Origin: a bacterium
GTDB lineage: Bacteria; Verrucomicrobiota; Verrucomicrobiia; Verrucomicrobiales; Akkermansiaceae
Assembly: GCA_018222765.1 (NCBI GenBank)
Contig: JAAEZT010000001.1
Coordinates: forward strand, 269,462 to 333,461
Length of the DNA: 64,000 nucleotides
Direction of reading: 5' to 3'
Below, one piece after another: positions 18,709 through 29,178 of this stretch. The notes under the pieces are model-generated. The model ran no database searches. It saw only the letters and a program-made list of their open reading frames with translations, and was not told the DNA's origin. A program made the position numbers and the translations under genes. Numbering within the stretch: the first letter of the stretch is position 1; every line of letters starts with the position of its first letter.

Positions 18709-19959
18709 TCAAACCCCTCGATTTTCCGAAAATAATTCAATCGTTTCCATCATTGCCCCGTCGTGTTTTGAAATTACTTCCAGAGCCGCCTTCGTTTGTT
18801 TCGTCGAGTCCTCCAGCAATTCGACGAGAGCCTCTTTCAACTCCTCCTCATTTTCAACCATCCGGATCCCCCCGGCAGCTTTCAACTCACTCACCAAAGG
18901 TTCGAAATTCGCCATGTGTGGACCGCAAATCACCGGAACCCCGGCCAAAATCGCCTCACTGGGATTCTGTCCGCCTTTCTCGAAAAAGCTTTTCCCAATC
19001 ACAACAACATCGGCATGAGCCGTCCAATCGCGTAGCTCACCAGTACTATCGATCACGAAGACTTCGTCACCTGACGGAATCTCAAACCGGCTCCGTAATA
19101 CCATCTTACCATCCAAGGCTGCCCTCACCTCTTCCCTCCGTTCGGCATGTCGGGGAACAATCACCGCTTGCGCACCAACCTCTTCAAAAACTTTAGCCAA
19201 ATATTCCTCCTCTCCCGCGAAGGTCGACACCGCCATTGCAATGGGACGCTCAGGAAATTGCGCAAGCATCGCTCCAAATTCATCACGTTTTTGAGGTCGC
19301 ACCGCGCCTTGGGAATCGAACTTCACATTTCCCGTTAACACCGTGGCTTCGGAGCGAACTCCAATTTCCTGCCATCGAACCAAGTCTTCCTTCTCAGGAA
19401 TACCCACATGATCCAGAAGCGAAAGAAAAGGCTTCACCACCGACTTAACCTTACTCAACCGGCGACCGGATCGCGGCGATAGCCGGGCATTCATCAGACC
19501 GAGAGGAATTCCCTTCCGATACGTCTGGTAAATCAAGTTTGGCCACAACTCCGACTCCACCATGATAACCACTCGCGGCTCAAAGCGATCCATGACCCGC
19601 TTGATGAGGAATGGAAAATCAAGAGGAGCATAGATCACTCTCACTTCATGCCCCGCGTTTTCGCGGGCCACCGCCATGCCCGTCGCCGTGGTTGGGACCA
19701 AAACAAAATGCTCCTTGGTCTGCGTCTGCCACTTCTTGATAAACTTCAGCGCCAACAAAACCTCTCCCACACTCACCGCATGAATATAAACGCCACCGCA
19801 TTTCTCCATCTCCGCTTCGCAATCATATCTCCCAAGCCGCTCTAGCAACCCACTTCCCCAGCCGCCACGCCGCCACATTTTCAGCAACCAAAACGGCGAC
19901 GCCAAGACAACGACGATCGGATAAATCGTATTCCAAAATAGAAGAATCAACGTGCGCAT
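18709..19959 (-). CDS. waaA: 3-deoxy-D-manno-octulosonic-acid transferase
   Basis: IHAVSVGEVLLA, MVESELWPNLI, NARLS, VIDSTGELRDWTAHADVVVIGKSFFEKGGQNPSEAILAGVPVICGPHMANF. Confidence 0.93.
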   Translation of the reverse strand: MRTLILLFWNTIYPIVVVLASPFWLLKMWRRGGWGSGLLERLGRYDCEAEMEKCGGVYIHAVSVGEVLLALKFIKKWQTQTKEHFVLVPTTATGMAVARENAGHEVRVIYAPLDFPFLIKRVMDRFEPRVVIMVESELWPNLIYQTYRKGIPLGLMNARLSPRSGRRLSKVKSVVKPFLSLLDHVGIPEKEDLVRWQEIGVRSEATVLTGNVKFDSQGAVRPQKRDEFGAMLAQFPERPIAMAVSTFAGEEEYLAKVFEEVGAQAVIVPRHAERREEVRAALDGKMVLRSRFEIPSGDEVFVIDSTGELRDWTAHADVVVIGKSFFEKGGQNPSEAILAGVPVICGPHMANFEPLVSELKAAGGIRMVENEEELKEALVELLEDSTKQTKAALEVISKHDGAMMETIELFSENRGV

Positions 19960-19961
19960 AA

Positions 19962-20504
19962 TCAGGATTTTCGACGATAGATTGTGATACGGCTGCGACC
20001 ATAATCACGCTGCTGCACCAATTCGAGATCGCAGACCGGTAGCTCTCCGGCAGCCTCTCGCTCCACCACCAAAAATCCATCTTCCGACAACCACCGCCCC
20101 CATCCCTCCAGCGCAATCAAATCCGCCGCGAGGTCACTAACTCCGTCCGCATAAGGAGGATCGGCAAAGATCAAATCATAGGTAGCTCGTTCGCCTTTCA
20201 AGTATGTCAACACCTCACGCAAGACCACTTTGCCCCCTGTCAGCCCCGTTTTTTTTAGATTTTCCTCGATCGCACGAACCGCCCCTCGATTTTGATCGAC
20301 AAAGGCACAGGACATCGCGCCCCGGCTCAACGCCTCCATACCAAGCGCCCCCGAGCCCGCAAACAAATCAAGCACCCGGCTATCCCCGATTACCGTATGT
20401 AAGATCCCAAACAATGACTCCCGCACCCGGTCCGTGGTCGGACGAGCCACCTCACGAGGGACTTTGAGAGCGCGTCCTTTGGCAGTTCCTGAAATGATTC
20501 TCAT
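19962..20504 (-). CDS. rsmD: 16S rRNA (guanine966-N2)-methyltransferase
   Basis: MRIISGTAKGRALKVP, RPTTDRVRESLFGIL, VLDLFAGSGALGMEALSRGA, DLIFADPPY; start set at 20504. Confidence 0.93.
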   Translation of the reverse strand: MRIISGTAKGRALKVPREVARPTTDRVRESLFGILHTVIGDSRVLDLFAGSGALGMEALSRGAMSCAFVDQNRGAVRAIEENLKKTGLTGGKVVLREVLTYLKGERATYDLIFADPPYADGVSDLAADLIALEGWGRWLSEDGFLVVEREAAGELPVCDLELVQQRDYGRSRITIYRRKS

Positions 20505-21958
20505 TGAAGTAAATTGGCAGAAGGATCTTTTCCGGTCAGAATAGCTTTCAATGCAGGGAAGAGCAAAACAGACGTTCGTTTCTCTCCCAGATTCACAATC
20601 ATTCCCTCTTCGGATGATTCCATACGAAGATCCCGATAAAGTCGATCCTCTGTCACCAGAGGTTCGAAATCGAGAGTCCATCCTTTATTCGCTCGATGAA
20701 CACGCTGCTCATAAACCTCCGCCCGTTCCGGACTACCCACCACCCGCACGGTCGCGGCAGCCTCGCCATTGCTGGTGACAAACCCATTGAGCAAAATCGC
20801 CTCTTCATCACCAATCATCCGAGCATCCGGGATAATCAAGCCAGCTCGATTCACTCGGGCTTCACCGTAGCCACGATAAAACTCAATGATTCTGGTATCC
20901 CGGTCATCACAAATTTCCATCCCCTCAAATCCGGCATTCCCATACCCGGCAAAACTCTGTGGCATCATGAGATATCCCTGAATCCCGCCTCTAAAAGAGA
21001 ATTGCTCAATATTAACCGGACTCTTATCTTCGCCGAAGATCGGGGAAAGATCAACCTGCTGGTTTGGTGCCACCACTTGAAGTCCAACCGGGAGTCCTTG
21101 CGAAATTCGAATCGCCAAATTCATCTTCAAATTCAATCCCACCACCTTGAGCTCATGCTCGTCGATCCGAATGAACTGTCCCTTCCACTTCACGGGGATG
21201 ATTTCTTCCCCATTCACCATCTCCCCTCCCGCATGCAGGGCAGCAAACCCCACGTGACCTTTCCGCTCCGCACCCCAAACTGGAAGCACTCCCTCCAAAT
21301 CCTCCACTGCTATGGAAAGCTCCGGATGCTCCAGCGAAGTAAGCGCCAAGTTGACATCCTCAAATACAATCACCCCTTCAAAATCATCCACGGGGCTGGC
21401 GTGAAAATCGGGAGATTCTCTGGGCTCTTCCTCGTCGCTGATCACCTCGCCTTCCTTGTTGTCTTTTTGAGGAATTGTCCCAGACGGTGAAATATTCGGA
21501 GAATTCCCGTGGGTGTTTTCTTCCGACCCACGTTGATGAGCCTCCGAAACGACGTTCTTTTTCAGGAGAACCTTCAACAACTCAATCGAGACCTCTCCCG
21601 TCACCCCCGAAATCTCAAGCCGCTCGAACCTCTTCTTTCTCTGAACTAATGAGACCCATGAGAAATCAACCGTCACGGTATCGATCCGCAAAACCTCCCC
21701 GAGAAATCCTGAATCATCCCCGGGCTTCACTACGAAGTCCCTTACCCTAATTCCTCCCCACGGCGTCCAAGTCACACTCTCAAGATCACATGGCAGCCCA
21801 AGACGTTTTTCAATCCGCCCCGCAATCAAATCCGTCCCCCATGAGATCGAAAAAAAGAGATTCAACGATCCCCAAAAAACAACCAGCCCAACTAATACTA
21901 CGAGGACCAACCGTCGGACAATCCGCCAGCGTCTTTGTCTCGGGCTTCCCGGCTTCAC
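20501..21958 (-). CDS. AsmA-like outer-membrane-biogenesis-type protein of unknown function
   Basis: Single N-terminal TM, then FSISWGTDLIAGRIEKRLGLPCDLESVTWTPWGGIRVRDFVV pattern typical of AsmA/DUF748-like proteins. Confidence 0.6.
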   Translation of the reverse strand: MKPGSPRQRRWRIVRRLVLVVLVGLVVFWGSLNLFFSISWGTDLIAGRIEKRLGLPCDLESVTWTPWGGIRVRDFVVKPGDDSGFLGEVLRIDTVTVDFSWVSLVQRKKRFERLEISGVTGEVSIELLKVLLKKNVVSEAHQRGSEENTHGNSPNISPSGTIPQKDNKEGEVISDEEEPRESPDFHASPVDDFEGVIVFEDVNLALTSLEHPELSIAVEDLEGVLPVWGAERKGHVGFAALHAGGEMVNGEEIIPVKWKGQFIRIDEHELKVVGLNLKMNLAIRISQGLPVGLQVVAPNQQVDLSPIFGEDKSPVNIEQFSFRGGIQGYLMMPQSFAGYGNAGFEGMEICDDRDTRIIEFYRGYGEARVNRAGLIIPDARMIGDEEAILLNGFVTSNGEAAATVRVVGSPERAEVYEQRVHRANKGWTLDFEPLVTEDRLYRDLRMESSEEGMIVNLGEKRTSVLLFPALKAILTGKDPSANLLQ

Positions 21959-21970
21959 CCCGAAAGTTTT

Positions 21971-22687
21971 CTATTTAGCCGCTTCGATGGGGAATCGAAT
22001 CAGAAGGTTTTCATAAGCGAGGAATTTCCCTTTCCGGTTAGTATTCTGCAAGCGGTAAATGATGAGGCCATGTTTTCCGTCCTTCTCTTTTCCAATCGCA
22101 AAGTTTTCCTTGGTGCGGCCAAGGAGATTTTCTTTCTGAAACTTCCATTCCTGACCGGTCCAGGCCCCAAGGATTGTCTCTGGATCGGCTTCGATATCTT
22201 TGATACGCCCCATCTTTCCTCCAACGCCATCAAAGACATCATCCTTGGCATTGTAACGAAGCAAGGTCAGATCGACATCTTTGGCTGCAAAGCGAATCAT
22301 CCAACTCCCCCCCAAGGCTTCCAATCGAAGCTCAATGGGCTGAATAATCTTATGCGTTCGCTCACTCCAGAGTTGTCGATATTTCTGATATTCCTCCTTG
22401 GTCAACCCCAAGTTCTCGTGAAACGGTAAAGGAACTCCCGGCTTGGCATTACCTGCAAAATCGGCATACCACTCGGGATTTGCTTCCGAAGCAACCTTGA
22501 CCTTATCAACGTATTCCTTGATTCCCTCAGGAGGCAGAACGGCAATGATGTTACCCTTCACCACCTTGTCTTCTGGAAGATATTCCGTCAGTAATTCGGG
22601 AGCTTTCCCCTGGGAAAAAGCCTGTCCCAGCATAGCTCCAAATAACGTCAAAAAGGCCAGCACCTTGGTAGTTTGAGTAACTCTCAT
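21971..22687 (-). CDS. Secreted protein of unknown function
   Basis: Signal peptide MRVTQTTKVLAFLTLFGAMLGQAFSQ; start trimmed. Confidence 0.65.
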   Translation of the reverse strand: MRVTQTTKVLAFLTLFGAMLGQAFSQGKAPELLTEYLPEDKVVKGNIIAVLPPEGIKEYVDKVKVASEANPEWYADFAGNAKPGVPLPFHENLGLTKEEYQKYRQLWSERTHKIIQPIELRLEALGGSWMIRFAAKDVDLTLLRYNAKDDVFDGVGGKMGRIKDIEADPETILGAWTGQEWKFQKENLLGRTKENFAIGKEKDGKHGLIIYRLQNTNRKGKFLAYENLLIRFPIEAAK

Positions 22688-22799
22688 GAATCTTATCTGT
22701 GGCAAATCCAATACCCCGATTGCAGGGGCGCCAAAACGAAGCATATTTAAGTCCATAAGTAAACCAACACTCTGGAAAACCCTCTGATTCCCTGAATTC

Positions 22800-23900
22800 C
22801 TATTCCTCATCCGGATTCGTGGGATAGGCCCAAAAAGTTGCCACAATCTTATCGATTACCACGGACCGGGGAGCCTTACTTTCGGGCAGGAATCTCACGC
22901 GTAGAATGAAGGGCTGGGTTTTCGACTTTCCGGGAGGTGCCTCTAAATACTTTTTCATCTCACTCGCTAAGGTGGTCCCCTCCTTCACATATCCAAAAAT
23001 GACTTTATCGGTATGCTTGGTCGTCATGCGAACACAGAGATAACCGTCCTCTTCCAGAAATTCATAGGCGTAGAAATCATCAAAGCTACCGTAAACTCTC
23101 AAATCAATGGGAACAGTCGGCCTCTTCTTTAAATAATCTTCAAATGCGATTGGCTGGTAGCTGACAAATGACTCCCAGTCCACCAGATAACCTTTTTCGA
23201 CATCTTCAAGCAGAATTGGCAAAGTTTCCCCGTCAGCCACACGGACGCTCAAGGCTACAAATGGCCTCTTCTCCAGAGGAACAATGTTGTACGCGCTTAC
23301 GTCCTTATATTGATAGGATTGTATCGGGAATCGTCTGTAATGATCCAACATCAGGGGGGCCACCCGATTTGGGTGGCGCACATATTTTAGACGTTCTTCA
23401 ACCGTCTTTGCCGAGAGAAAGCCCCGCAAAATCTCTTCCATTTCATCGTAATCCCGGGCCGCCACCTCCATCAACTTTGCTTCCTTGTCTCGGAGATCGG
23501 ACTGACCGGGTCGGTAATAAGCTTCCTGATCGCTTCTGGACTCTGGCAACGCTCCGGCCTCTACTGTCCCATCCACCTCACCTTTTTTCTGAGAAAAAGC
23601 CCAAACCAAAACGCCTCCCAACACCGCGAACAAAAGAACAAACCAGCCCATCGGCACACTGGTCACCTCTTTGGTCTCCGCTGCTACAAGCCATTCGCTC
23701 TCGGGACTCAGGATCTCCGGAAGGTCATCCAAATCAGTATCGCCCATCATACCGGGCATTGCCATCTCCTCCTCACTCGGTTCCCTCATCGTCGAAGTCC
23801 CGGCTTCCGGAACGTCTAATCGGACAACATCCTCCTCTTCGGAATCTTCCACAACACGAATTCCATCAAATTCACTTTTTGTATCCTTGTTGGCAGGCAT
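22800..23900 (-). CDS. Single-pass membrane protein of unknown function
   Basis: Acidic N-terminus, one TM segment (GWFVLLFAVLGGVLVWAFS), long C-terminal domain. Confidence 0.7.
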   Translation of the reverse strand: MPANKDTKSEFDGIRVVEDSEEEDVVRLDVPEAGTSTMREPSEEEMAMPGMMGDTDLDDLPEILSPESEWLVAAETKEVTSVPMGWFVLLFAVLGGVLVWAFSQKKGEVDGTVEAGALPESRSDQEAYYRPGQSDLRDKEAKLMEVAARDYDEMEEILRGFLSAKTVEERLKYVRHPNRVAPLMLDHYRRFPIQSYQYKDVSAYNIVPLEKRPFVALSVRVADGETLPILLEDVEKGYLVDWESFVSYQPIAFEDYLKKRPTVPIDLRVYGSFDDFYAYEFLEEDGYLCVRMTTKHTDKVIFGYVKEGTTLASEMKKYLEAPPGKSKTQPFILRVRFLPESKAPRSVVIDKIVATFWAYPTNPDEE

Positions 23901-23977
23901 ATCTTCTAATTTACCCTAACCTGAAATGAGCATCGACGCAATGCCTGGGCGTCGCTACCTTCACATTCCTACGCAAC

Positions 23978-25072
23978 GTGGACAAAGCACGCATTCTTAT
24001 TCTTTCGGCTAGCTTCGGCGACGGCCACAATACCGCCGCCCACCATCTGGCCCAGGCTCTGTCCCCTCGCAACGAAGTCCGCATCGCCGACCCATGCGAT
24101 CTGGGTAGCCCCAAGACCAATCGCTTTCTTTGCAAAGTCTACCGTGAGGTCACTACTTACACCCCATGGCTCTGGGCCCTAATTTACCGATCCACCGACC
24201 GGCAAGATTTCACCAAACCACTCCCTTTACTCAAACCAGCCGAGGACGCACTGGGCACTCTCCTCGACGAATTCCTCCCCGACCTCATCGTTAGCACCTA
24301 TCCCATTTACCCATACATTCTTGAGCGGCTCTTCAAGAGTCGAAAAAAAGTCCCCATCGTCACTGTCATCACTGACTCGATAGAAATCAATGCGGCCTGG
24401 ACACGCTCACCTTCGGATCACCTCCTCGTCACCGACAACCACACCCGCGAATCACTAATTACTCAAAAGATCGCACCAGAAAGAATCACCATCACCGGAT
24501 TCCCCGTAAGCCCCCGCTTTGGTGAACTCACCAAACTCACCTCGGATGCGCACATCTCTCCCTTCAAAGTTCTCTATTTCCCCACCTCTCGCTCGCCTCA
24601 TGTCCGTAAGATAATGCGGTCTGTTCTCGAACATGACACCCATATCACTGTCGTTCTGGGTCACAATGTCCGCCGTCTCTATCGCAAAGCTCACGAGATC
24701 AAACAGGAATACCCGCATCGCGTAACGCTCAAAGGTTGGACCAAAAAAGTTCCCGACCTTCTTTGCTCCCACCACCTCGTGGTAGGGAAAGCAGGCGGAG
24801 CCACCGTCCACGAAGCCCTCGCCGCGCAATGCCCTATGTTAGTTCATCATATCGTGCCCGGTCAGGAGGAAGGCAACATCGAACTCCTCGAACGCCTCGA
24901 AGTCGGACGTCCCGCAACCGACCCACAAAAAATCAGCGATGCCATTGGCAGACTCCTCGGCGACAAAGGAGCACTCTGGCGGCAGCAGAAAGCCAACCTC
25001 CTCGCTCACGCCATCCCGGACTCCGCCGCCAACGCCGCGAAATTCATTGAATCCAAGCTCCCAGATTCATGA
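23978..25072 (+). CDS. MGDG-synthase-like / UgtP-like glycosyltransferase
   Basis: ILILSASFGDGHNTAAHHLAQAL, KVPIVTVITDSIEINAAW, VGKAGGATVHEALAAQCPML. Non-ATG start possible. Confidence 0.82.
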   Translation: MDKARILILSASFGDGHNTAAHHLAQALSPRNEVRIADPCDLGSPKTNRFLCKVYREVTTYTPWLWALIYRSTDRQDFTKPLPLLKPAEDALGTLLDEFLPDLIVSTYPIYPYILERLFKSRKKVPIVTVITDSIEINAAWTRSPSDHLLVTDNHTRESLITQKIAPERITITGFPVSPRFGELTKLTSDAHISPFKVLYFPTSRSPHVRKIMRSVLEHDTHITVVLGHNVRRLYRKAHEIKQEYPHRVTLKGWTKKVPDLLCSHHLVVGKAGGATVHEALAAQCPMLVHHIVPGQEEGNIELLERLEVGRPATDPQKISDAIGRLLGDKGALWRQQKANLLAHAIPDSAANAAKFIESKLPDS

Positions 25073-25653
25073 CCTTTCTTTTCGATATCGGAAATGTCCT
25101 TCTGAAACTTCATTTTGAGAACTACCGCGCCAAAGTCCTCGGAGACGCCAACGCGCCCCTCCCCGATAAGCTCGGCATTCTCAAAGACCCCTATGAAACC
25201 GGACAAATTTCTGACGATGAATTCGTCACTAAATCACTCCAAATCTTAAAGAGCAACCTCAGCCCGCAAGAATACACCGAAGCCTGGCAGAACATCTTCT
25301 CTCCCAACGATCCCATGTGGGAAGTCGTCGAAAAACTCCAGACCGACGGACACCGCCTCATCCTCTTCTCGAATACCAATGCGCTTCACAGCACTTTCTT
25401 TATGAAGAAATACGAAGTCTTCCAATATTTCCCGCATCACCATTTCTCTCAGGAAGTCGGAGCGATCAAGCCCCACGATGACTTCTACCAAAAAGCCGTC
25501 GATACCTACGATTTGATCCCCGCCGAGACCGCCTACCTTGACGATCTCCCCGAGAACATCGCTACCGGCAAAGCCTTCGGGTTCCAGAGCTGGCAATACG
25601 ACTTCAACGACCATGCCTCCTGCCTCGATTGGCTGAAGTCACTCGGCATTTAG
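25069..25653 (+). CDS. HAD-superfamily hydrolase
   Basis: FLFDIGNVLLKL, LILFSNTNALH, GAIKPHDDFYQKAV, YLDDLPENIATGKAFGF; ATGA overlap with upstream gene. Confidence 0.88.
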   Translation: MTFLFDIGNVLLKLHFENYRAKVLGDANAPLPDKLGILKDPYETGQISDDEFVTKSLQILKSNLSPQEYTEAWQNIFSPNDPMWEVVEKLQTDGHRLILFSNTNALHSTFFMKKYEVFQYFPHHHFSQEVGAIKPHDDFYQKAVDTYDLIPAETAYLDDLPENIATGKAFGFQSWQYDFNDHASCLDWLKSLGI

Positions 25654-28055
25654 CGGTGCACCTCTTCGCGGCGGCGCTCCAGAGTCCCCTCGGTCACTCC
25701 CAAACGCTCCAGCGCGCCCAACTGCCGCACCAAATCTTGTGCGGTGACGCCACCCTCAAAAAAACGTTGATACAGACCAACCAATCGCTCAGTCCTCTTC
25801 ACGCCTTCCTCCAGTAGCTCGATTCGAAAGCGTCCCAAGCCCCGCGTTAAAAGCTCATCAACACTCCCCGCTCCCGTCTGGGCACGTCCATTAAAAAGCG
25901 TATTACGACAACCCACATCTGCCTTAAGAACGTGAAGCTGCCCCACCCGGTCACGCAAATGCACCTCGTGTTTCTCACAGGGTTTCCCACAATCTTTCAC
26001 ACTCGTCCCCTCACTCATAAAAGTGCAAAACACACAATGCTCCATATGAAACATTGGCATGTGTTGGTGCATCGTCAGCTCAAACCACTCAGGCGGAGCC
26101 ATCTCTAACAAGTCACATACCTGTCCTTCATTAAGATCATACGAAACGGTGAGATTCTCAAAGCCTCCTTCTTCCATCAACAAACGAGCTGTCACCGGAT
26201 TGGCCACATTGAGCGAAAAGTCCGCAATACGGCGAATCCCGCGGTCTTTAAAATACTGCACTCCTCCGAGGTTGCGAACGAGCACCCCATCGGGCTCGGC
26301 CTTCTCCACTACTTTAAAATAACCCACCTCGGTCGGCTTTTGAATCCGAGGAGTTGCCAGAAAGATCGTCACTCCCGCTTCCCGAGCCATCGCCACCGCC
26401 TCCTGATACTGACGCAGGTCCTCAAAGTCACAATAGACGAATTTCGCCCCCGCATTGGCACATCCCTCGACCTGCTTCAGTGAACGACACATCACCCGAA
26501 GTTCCAGCGGTGAAGTCTCGCACTGTCCCTTCGACGGCATCAATCCCGCGAGTGCCATATTTCCATCCTTCACCTCAGGTTCCCCTCTTAGTTGCTCCAC
26601 CAAAAGCCGCCTCACCCGGTTCAATTCGCCCAAGGGAATCATCACCTCTCCTTCCAAGTCATTGATCACCTCCCCGAGCTGAAATTTCGTTCCACCCAAA
26701 CGCCCCAATTGCGCTGCCAAAACCTCCGTGGTCAGCGGGCGCTTCTCCGCCTGCATCAGATGCACATAACTCTCCACCCGCTTGCCCCGACACTCCAGGA
26801 CCAAAGACTGATCGACCGCACCCGTCACCCGAATCGACAGCTCCTCGCCCCTCTCGGTCAAGCGTCCGCCTTTCCAGGTCTTGCGCACTTCTTTCTCCAA
26901 CTTAGGATCGCTCGTCTTCCACAAGCCATCGCCCACCTGAATCCGTTCCCAGGAAATTCCCGACCGGGTATTGAAGAAGAGCTTGTTTCCATCCACTTCC
27001 CAAATCGTCCCGCCTTGCTCGTCATTGCGATCCTCGCCGGCATCAAACACAAAGCCATCGCCCACGCTGATATCAACCGTCGTCGATCCCAACTCCACCC
27101 AACCTTCACCCACCTCGGCAATCTCCCCGACAAACACGCCACGCTTCTTCCCCCACTTTCCATGAGTCAGCAGAGGATGATTCGTTCCGCCCAACCAACC
27201 GGTCGAAAGCCCCCGCGAGAACATCATTTCTAACGTGTAGCGATCATGCTCCGTCACTACCACTTCATCGAGCGCCTTGCGATACACTCGCGTAATCGCC
27301 GCCACATAGTCAGGCGATTTCAAACGCCCCTCGATTTTAAAACTCGTCACGCCCGCCCTCACCAAATCAGGAATCATGTCCACCGCCGACAAATCCTGCG
27401 GGCTCAACAAATACCGCACCTCATCCATCGGCTTGGTTTCGCCGTCAATCACCAGCTCGTAGGGCATTCGGCAGGCCTGCGCACACTCACCTCGGTTCGC
27501 CGAACGCTGACCCAGACTCTCCGAGGTCAAACACTGACCCGAATACGCCACACAAAGCGCGCCATGCACGAACACCTCTAGAGGCACCTCGCTTTTCTTG
27601 TGCACTCGACCAATTTCCTCCACCGACATCTCCCGCGCCAAAACCGCTCGATCGAGCTTGAGGAAGCCATCAACAAAAGCCATCCCCTCCGGAGAGGTGA
27701 TCGTCATTTGCGTCGAGGCATGCAGCTCCATTTCCGGCGCAATCTCCTGCACCAACTTGGCCACGCCCAAATCCTGCACAATCACCGCATCCACTCCGGC
27801 CCGCGCCATGATCTCGATTTGCTCCACCGCTCTCTCCAACTCTCTGGGGAAAATCAGCGTATTGAAGGCCACAAATCCTTTCACCCCGTGACGATGCAAA
27901 AACTCCATTAATTCTGGCAAATCAGCCTTCTTAAAATTGTCCGCCCGCATCCGGGCATTGAATCGTGGCAGACCAAAGAAAATAGCATCCGCCCCGTTCG
28001 CCACCGCAGCCCGCGCGCAATCCCAATTTCCCGCTGGTGCCAAGAGTTCCGTCAC
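25650..28055 (-). CDS. U32-family peptidase / RlhA-like protein
   Basis: MTELLAPAGNWDCARAAVANGADAIFFG; NRGECAQACRMPY; FKIEGRLKSPDYVA; C-terminal DCGKPCEKHEVHLRDR. Confidence 0.9.
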   Translation of the reverse strand: MTELLAPAGNWDCARAAVANGADAIFFGLPRFNARMRADNFKKADLPELMEFLHRHGVKGFVAFNTLIFPRELERAVEQIEIMARAGVDAVIVQDLGVAKLVQEIAPEMELHASTQMTITSPEGMAFVDGFLKLDRAVLAREMSVEEIGRVHKKSEVPLEVFVHGALCVAYSGQCLTSESLGQRSANRGECAQACRMPYELVIDGETKPMDEVRYLLSPQDLSAVDMIPDLVRAGVTSFKIEGRLKSPDYVAAITRVYRKALDEVVVTEHDRYTLEMMFSRGLSTGWLGGTNHPLLTHGKWGKKRGVFVGEIAEVGEGWVELGSTTVDISVGDGFVFDAGEDRNDEQGGTIWEVDGNKLFFNTRSGISWERIQVGDGLWKTSDPKLEKEVRKTWKGGRLTERGEELSIRVTGAVDQSLVLECRGKRVESYVHLMQAEKRPLTTEVLAAQLGRLGGTKFQLGEVINDLEGEVMIPLGELNRVRRLLVEQLRGEPEVKDGNMALAGLMPSKGQCETSPLELRVMCRSLKQVEGCANAGAKFVYCDFEDLRQYQEAVAMAREAGVTIFLATPRIQKPTEVGYFKVVEKAEPDGVLVRNLGGVQYFKDRGIRRIADFSLNVANPVTARLLMEEGGFENLTVSYDLNEGQVCDLLEMAPPEWFELTMHQHMPMFHMEHCVFCTFMSEGTSVKDCGKPCEKHEVHLRDRVGQLHVLKADVGCRNTLFNGRAQTGAGSVDELLTRGLGRFRIELLEEGVKRTERLVGLYQRFFEGGVTAQDLVRQLGALERLGVTEGTLERRREEVHR

Positions 28056-28210
28056 GCCGCGAAACTAGGGCCCTCGCCCCGTTCTAGCAAGCGAAGCATC
28101 GACTCAGGTAAAATAATGAAAAAAGTTCCAAAAAACAGGTGGACGGATCGTTTTCCATAGGTAGGAATCTGTTGGGATAATGGAACATCCCTTCTCAGCA
28201 CCCAAAAACC

Positions 28211-29068
28211 ATGTCAAATCTTGATACTGACAGTAGCACCCGTCTCTACATGCAAGAGATCACCAAAACTCCTCTTCTCACTGCAGAAGAGGAGGTAGCG
28301 TTGGCTGACCGGATCATGGAGGGCGATGAGGCAGCCCGAGAACACATGATTAAGGCCAATTTGCGTCTGGTCGTCAAAATAGCCCGGGACTACTCAAATT
28401 ATGGCGTTCCCCTTGCCGACCTCGTTTCCGAGGGAAACATCGGCCTCATGAAGGCGGTCGAGAAGTTCGATCCGGAAAAGGGAGGTAAACTCAGCACCTA
28501 TGCTGCATGGTGGATCAAACAGTCAATCAAGCGTGCCCTCTCGAATCAGGGGAAAACAATACGCCTTCCCGTCCACCTGGTCGACAAGCTGGCCCGCATC
28601 CGTCGAATCACTGCTATTCTCGCCGAGGAACTCGGCCGCGAGCCAACCGACGACGAATTAGTGGAGGAATTGGGTATTCCCCGGCAAAAGCTCGCCATGC
28701 TCAAGCAGGCCTCTCAACGCCCAACCTCTCTCGATGCCCCGGTAAACGACGATGTTGGAATGACTTACGCTGAAATGATCAGTGACGATGCGGCAGAGAA
28801 CCCTCTCGAGTCCCTCGCCAACAAGAACTACCACGGTGAACTGGAAGACCTCCTCAAGCTACTCAACGAGCGCGAATCATCCATCATCGATCAACGCTTC
28901 GGTTTGAATGGCAAGAAGCCACTCACCCTCGAAGAAATTGGGCGTGATTTCGGAGTCAGCCGGGAACGCATCCGCCAACTGCAAAATTCCGCCATCGCCA
29001 AGATGAAACGCGCCCTCGGACGCAAAGAGGCCCAGCCGAAAGGGAGCCTCAATCCTGAGAGCGCATAG
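28211..29068 (+). CDS. RpoD/RpoS-type sigma-70 factor lacking region 1.1
   Basis: RLYMQEITKTPLLTAEEE, NLRLVVKIARDYSNYGVPLADLVSEGNIGLMKAVEKFDPEKGGKLSTYAAWWIKQSIKRAL, VSRERIRQLQ. Confidence 0.93.
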   Translation: MSNLDTDSSTRLYMQEITKTPLLTAEEEVALADRIMEGDEAAREHMIKANLRLVVKIARDYSNYGVPLADLVSEGNIGLMKAVEKFDPEKGGKLSTYAAWWIKQSIKRALSNQGKTIRLPVHLVDKLARIRRITAILAEELGREPTDDELVEELGIPRQKLAMLKQASQRPTSLDAPVNDDVGMTYAEMISDDAAENPLESLANKNYHGELEDLLKLLNERESSIIDQRFGLNGKKPLTLEEIGRDFGVSRERIRQLQNSAIAKMKRALGRKEAQPKGSLNPESA

Positions 29069-29097
29069 GCTTCATCTTTCTCCAAAGCCCTCTCGTG

Positions 29098-29124
29098 AGC
29101 CCAGCTCCGGGTGGGCTTTTTTTC
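29098..29124 (+). terminator. Rho-independent terminator after sigma factor
   Basis: AGCCCA-GCTCCGGG-TGGGCT followed by a T-tract. Confidence 0.75.
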
Positions 29125-29178
29125 TTCCAATGAACTGAAAGCCCCCAAGACTCTGAGGAAGTATTATTCCTCCTCCAA

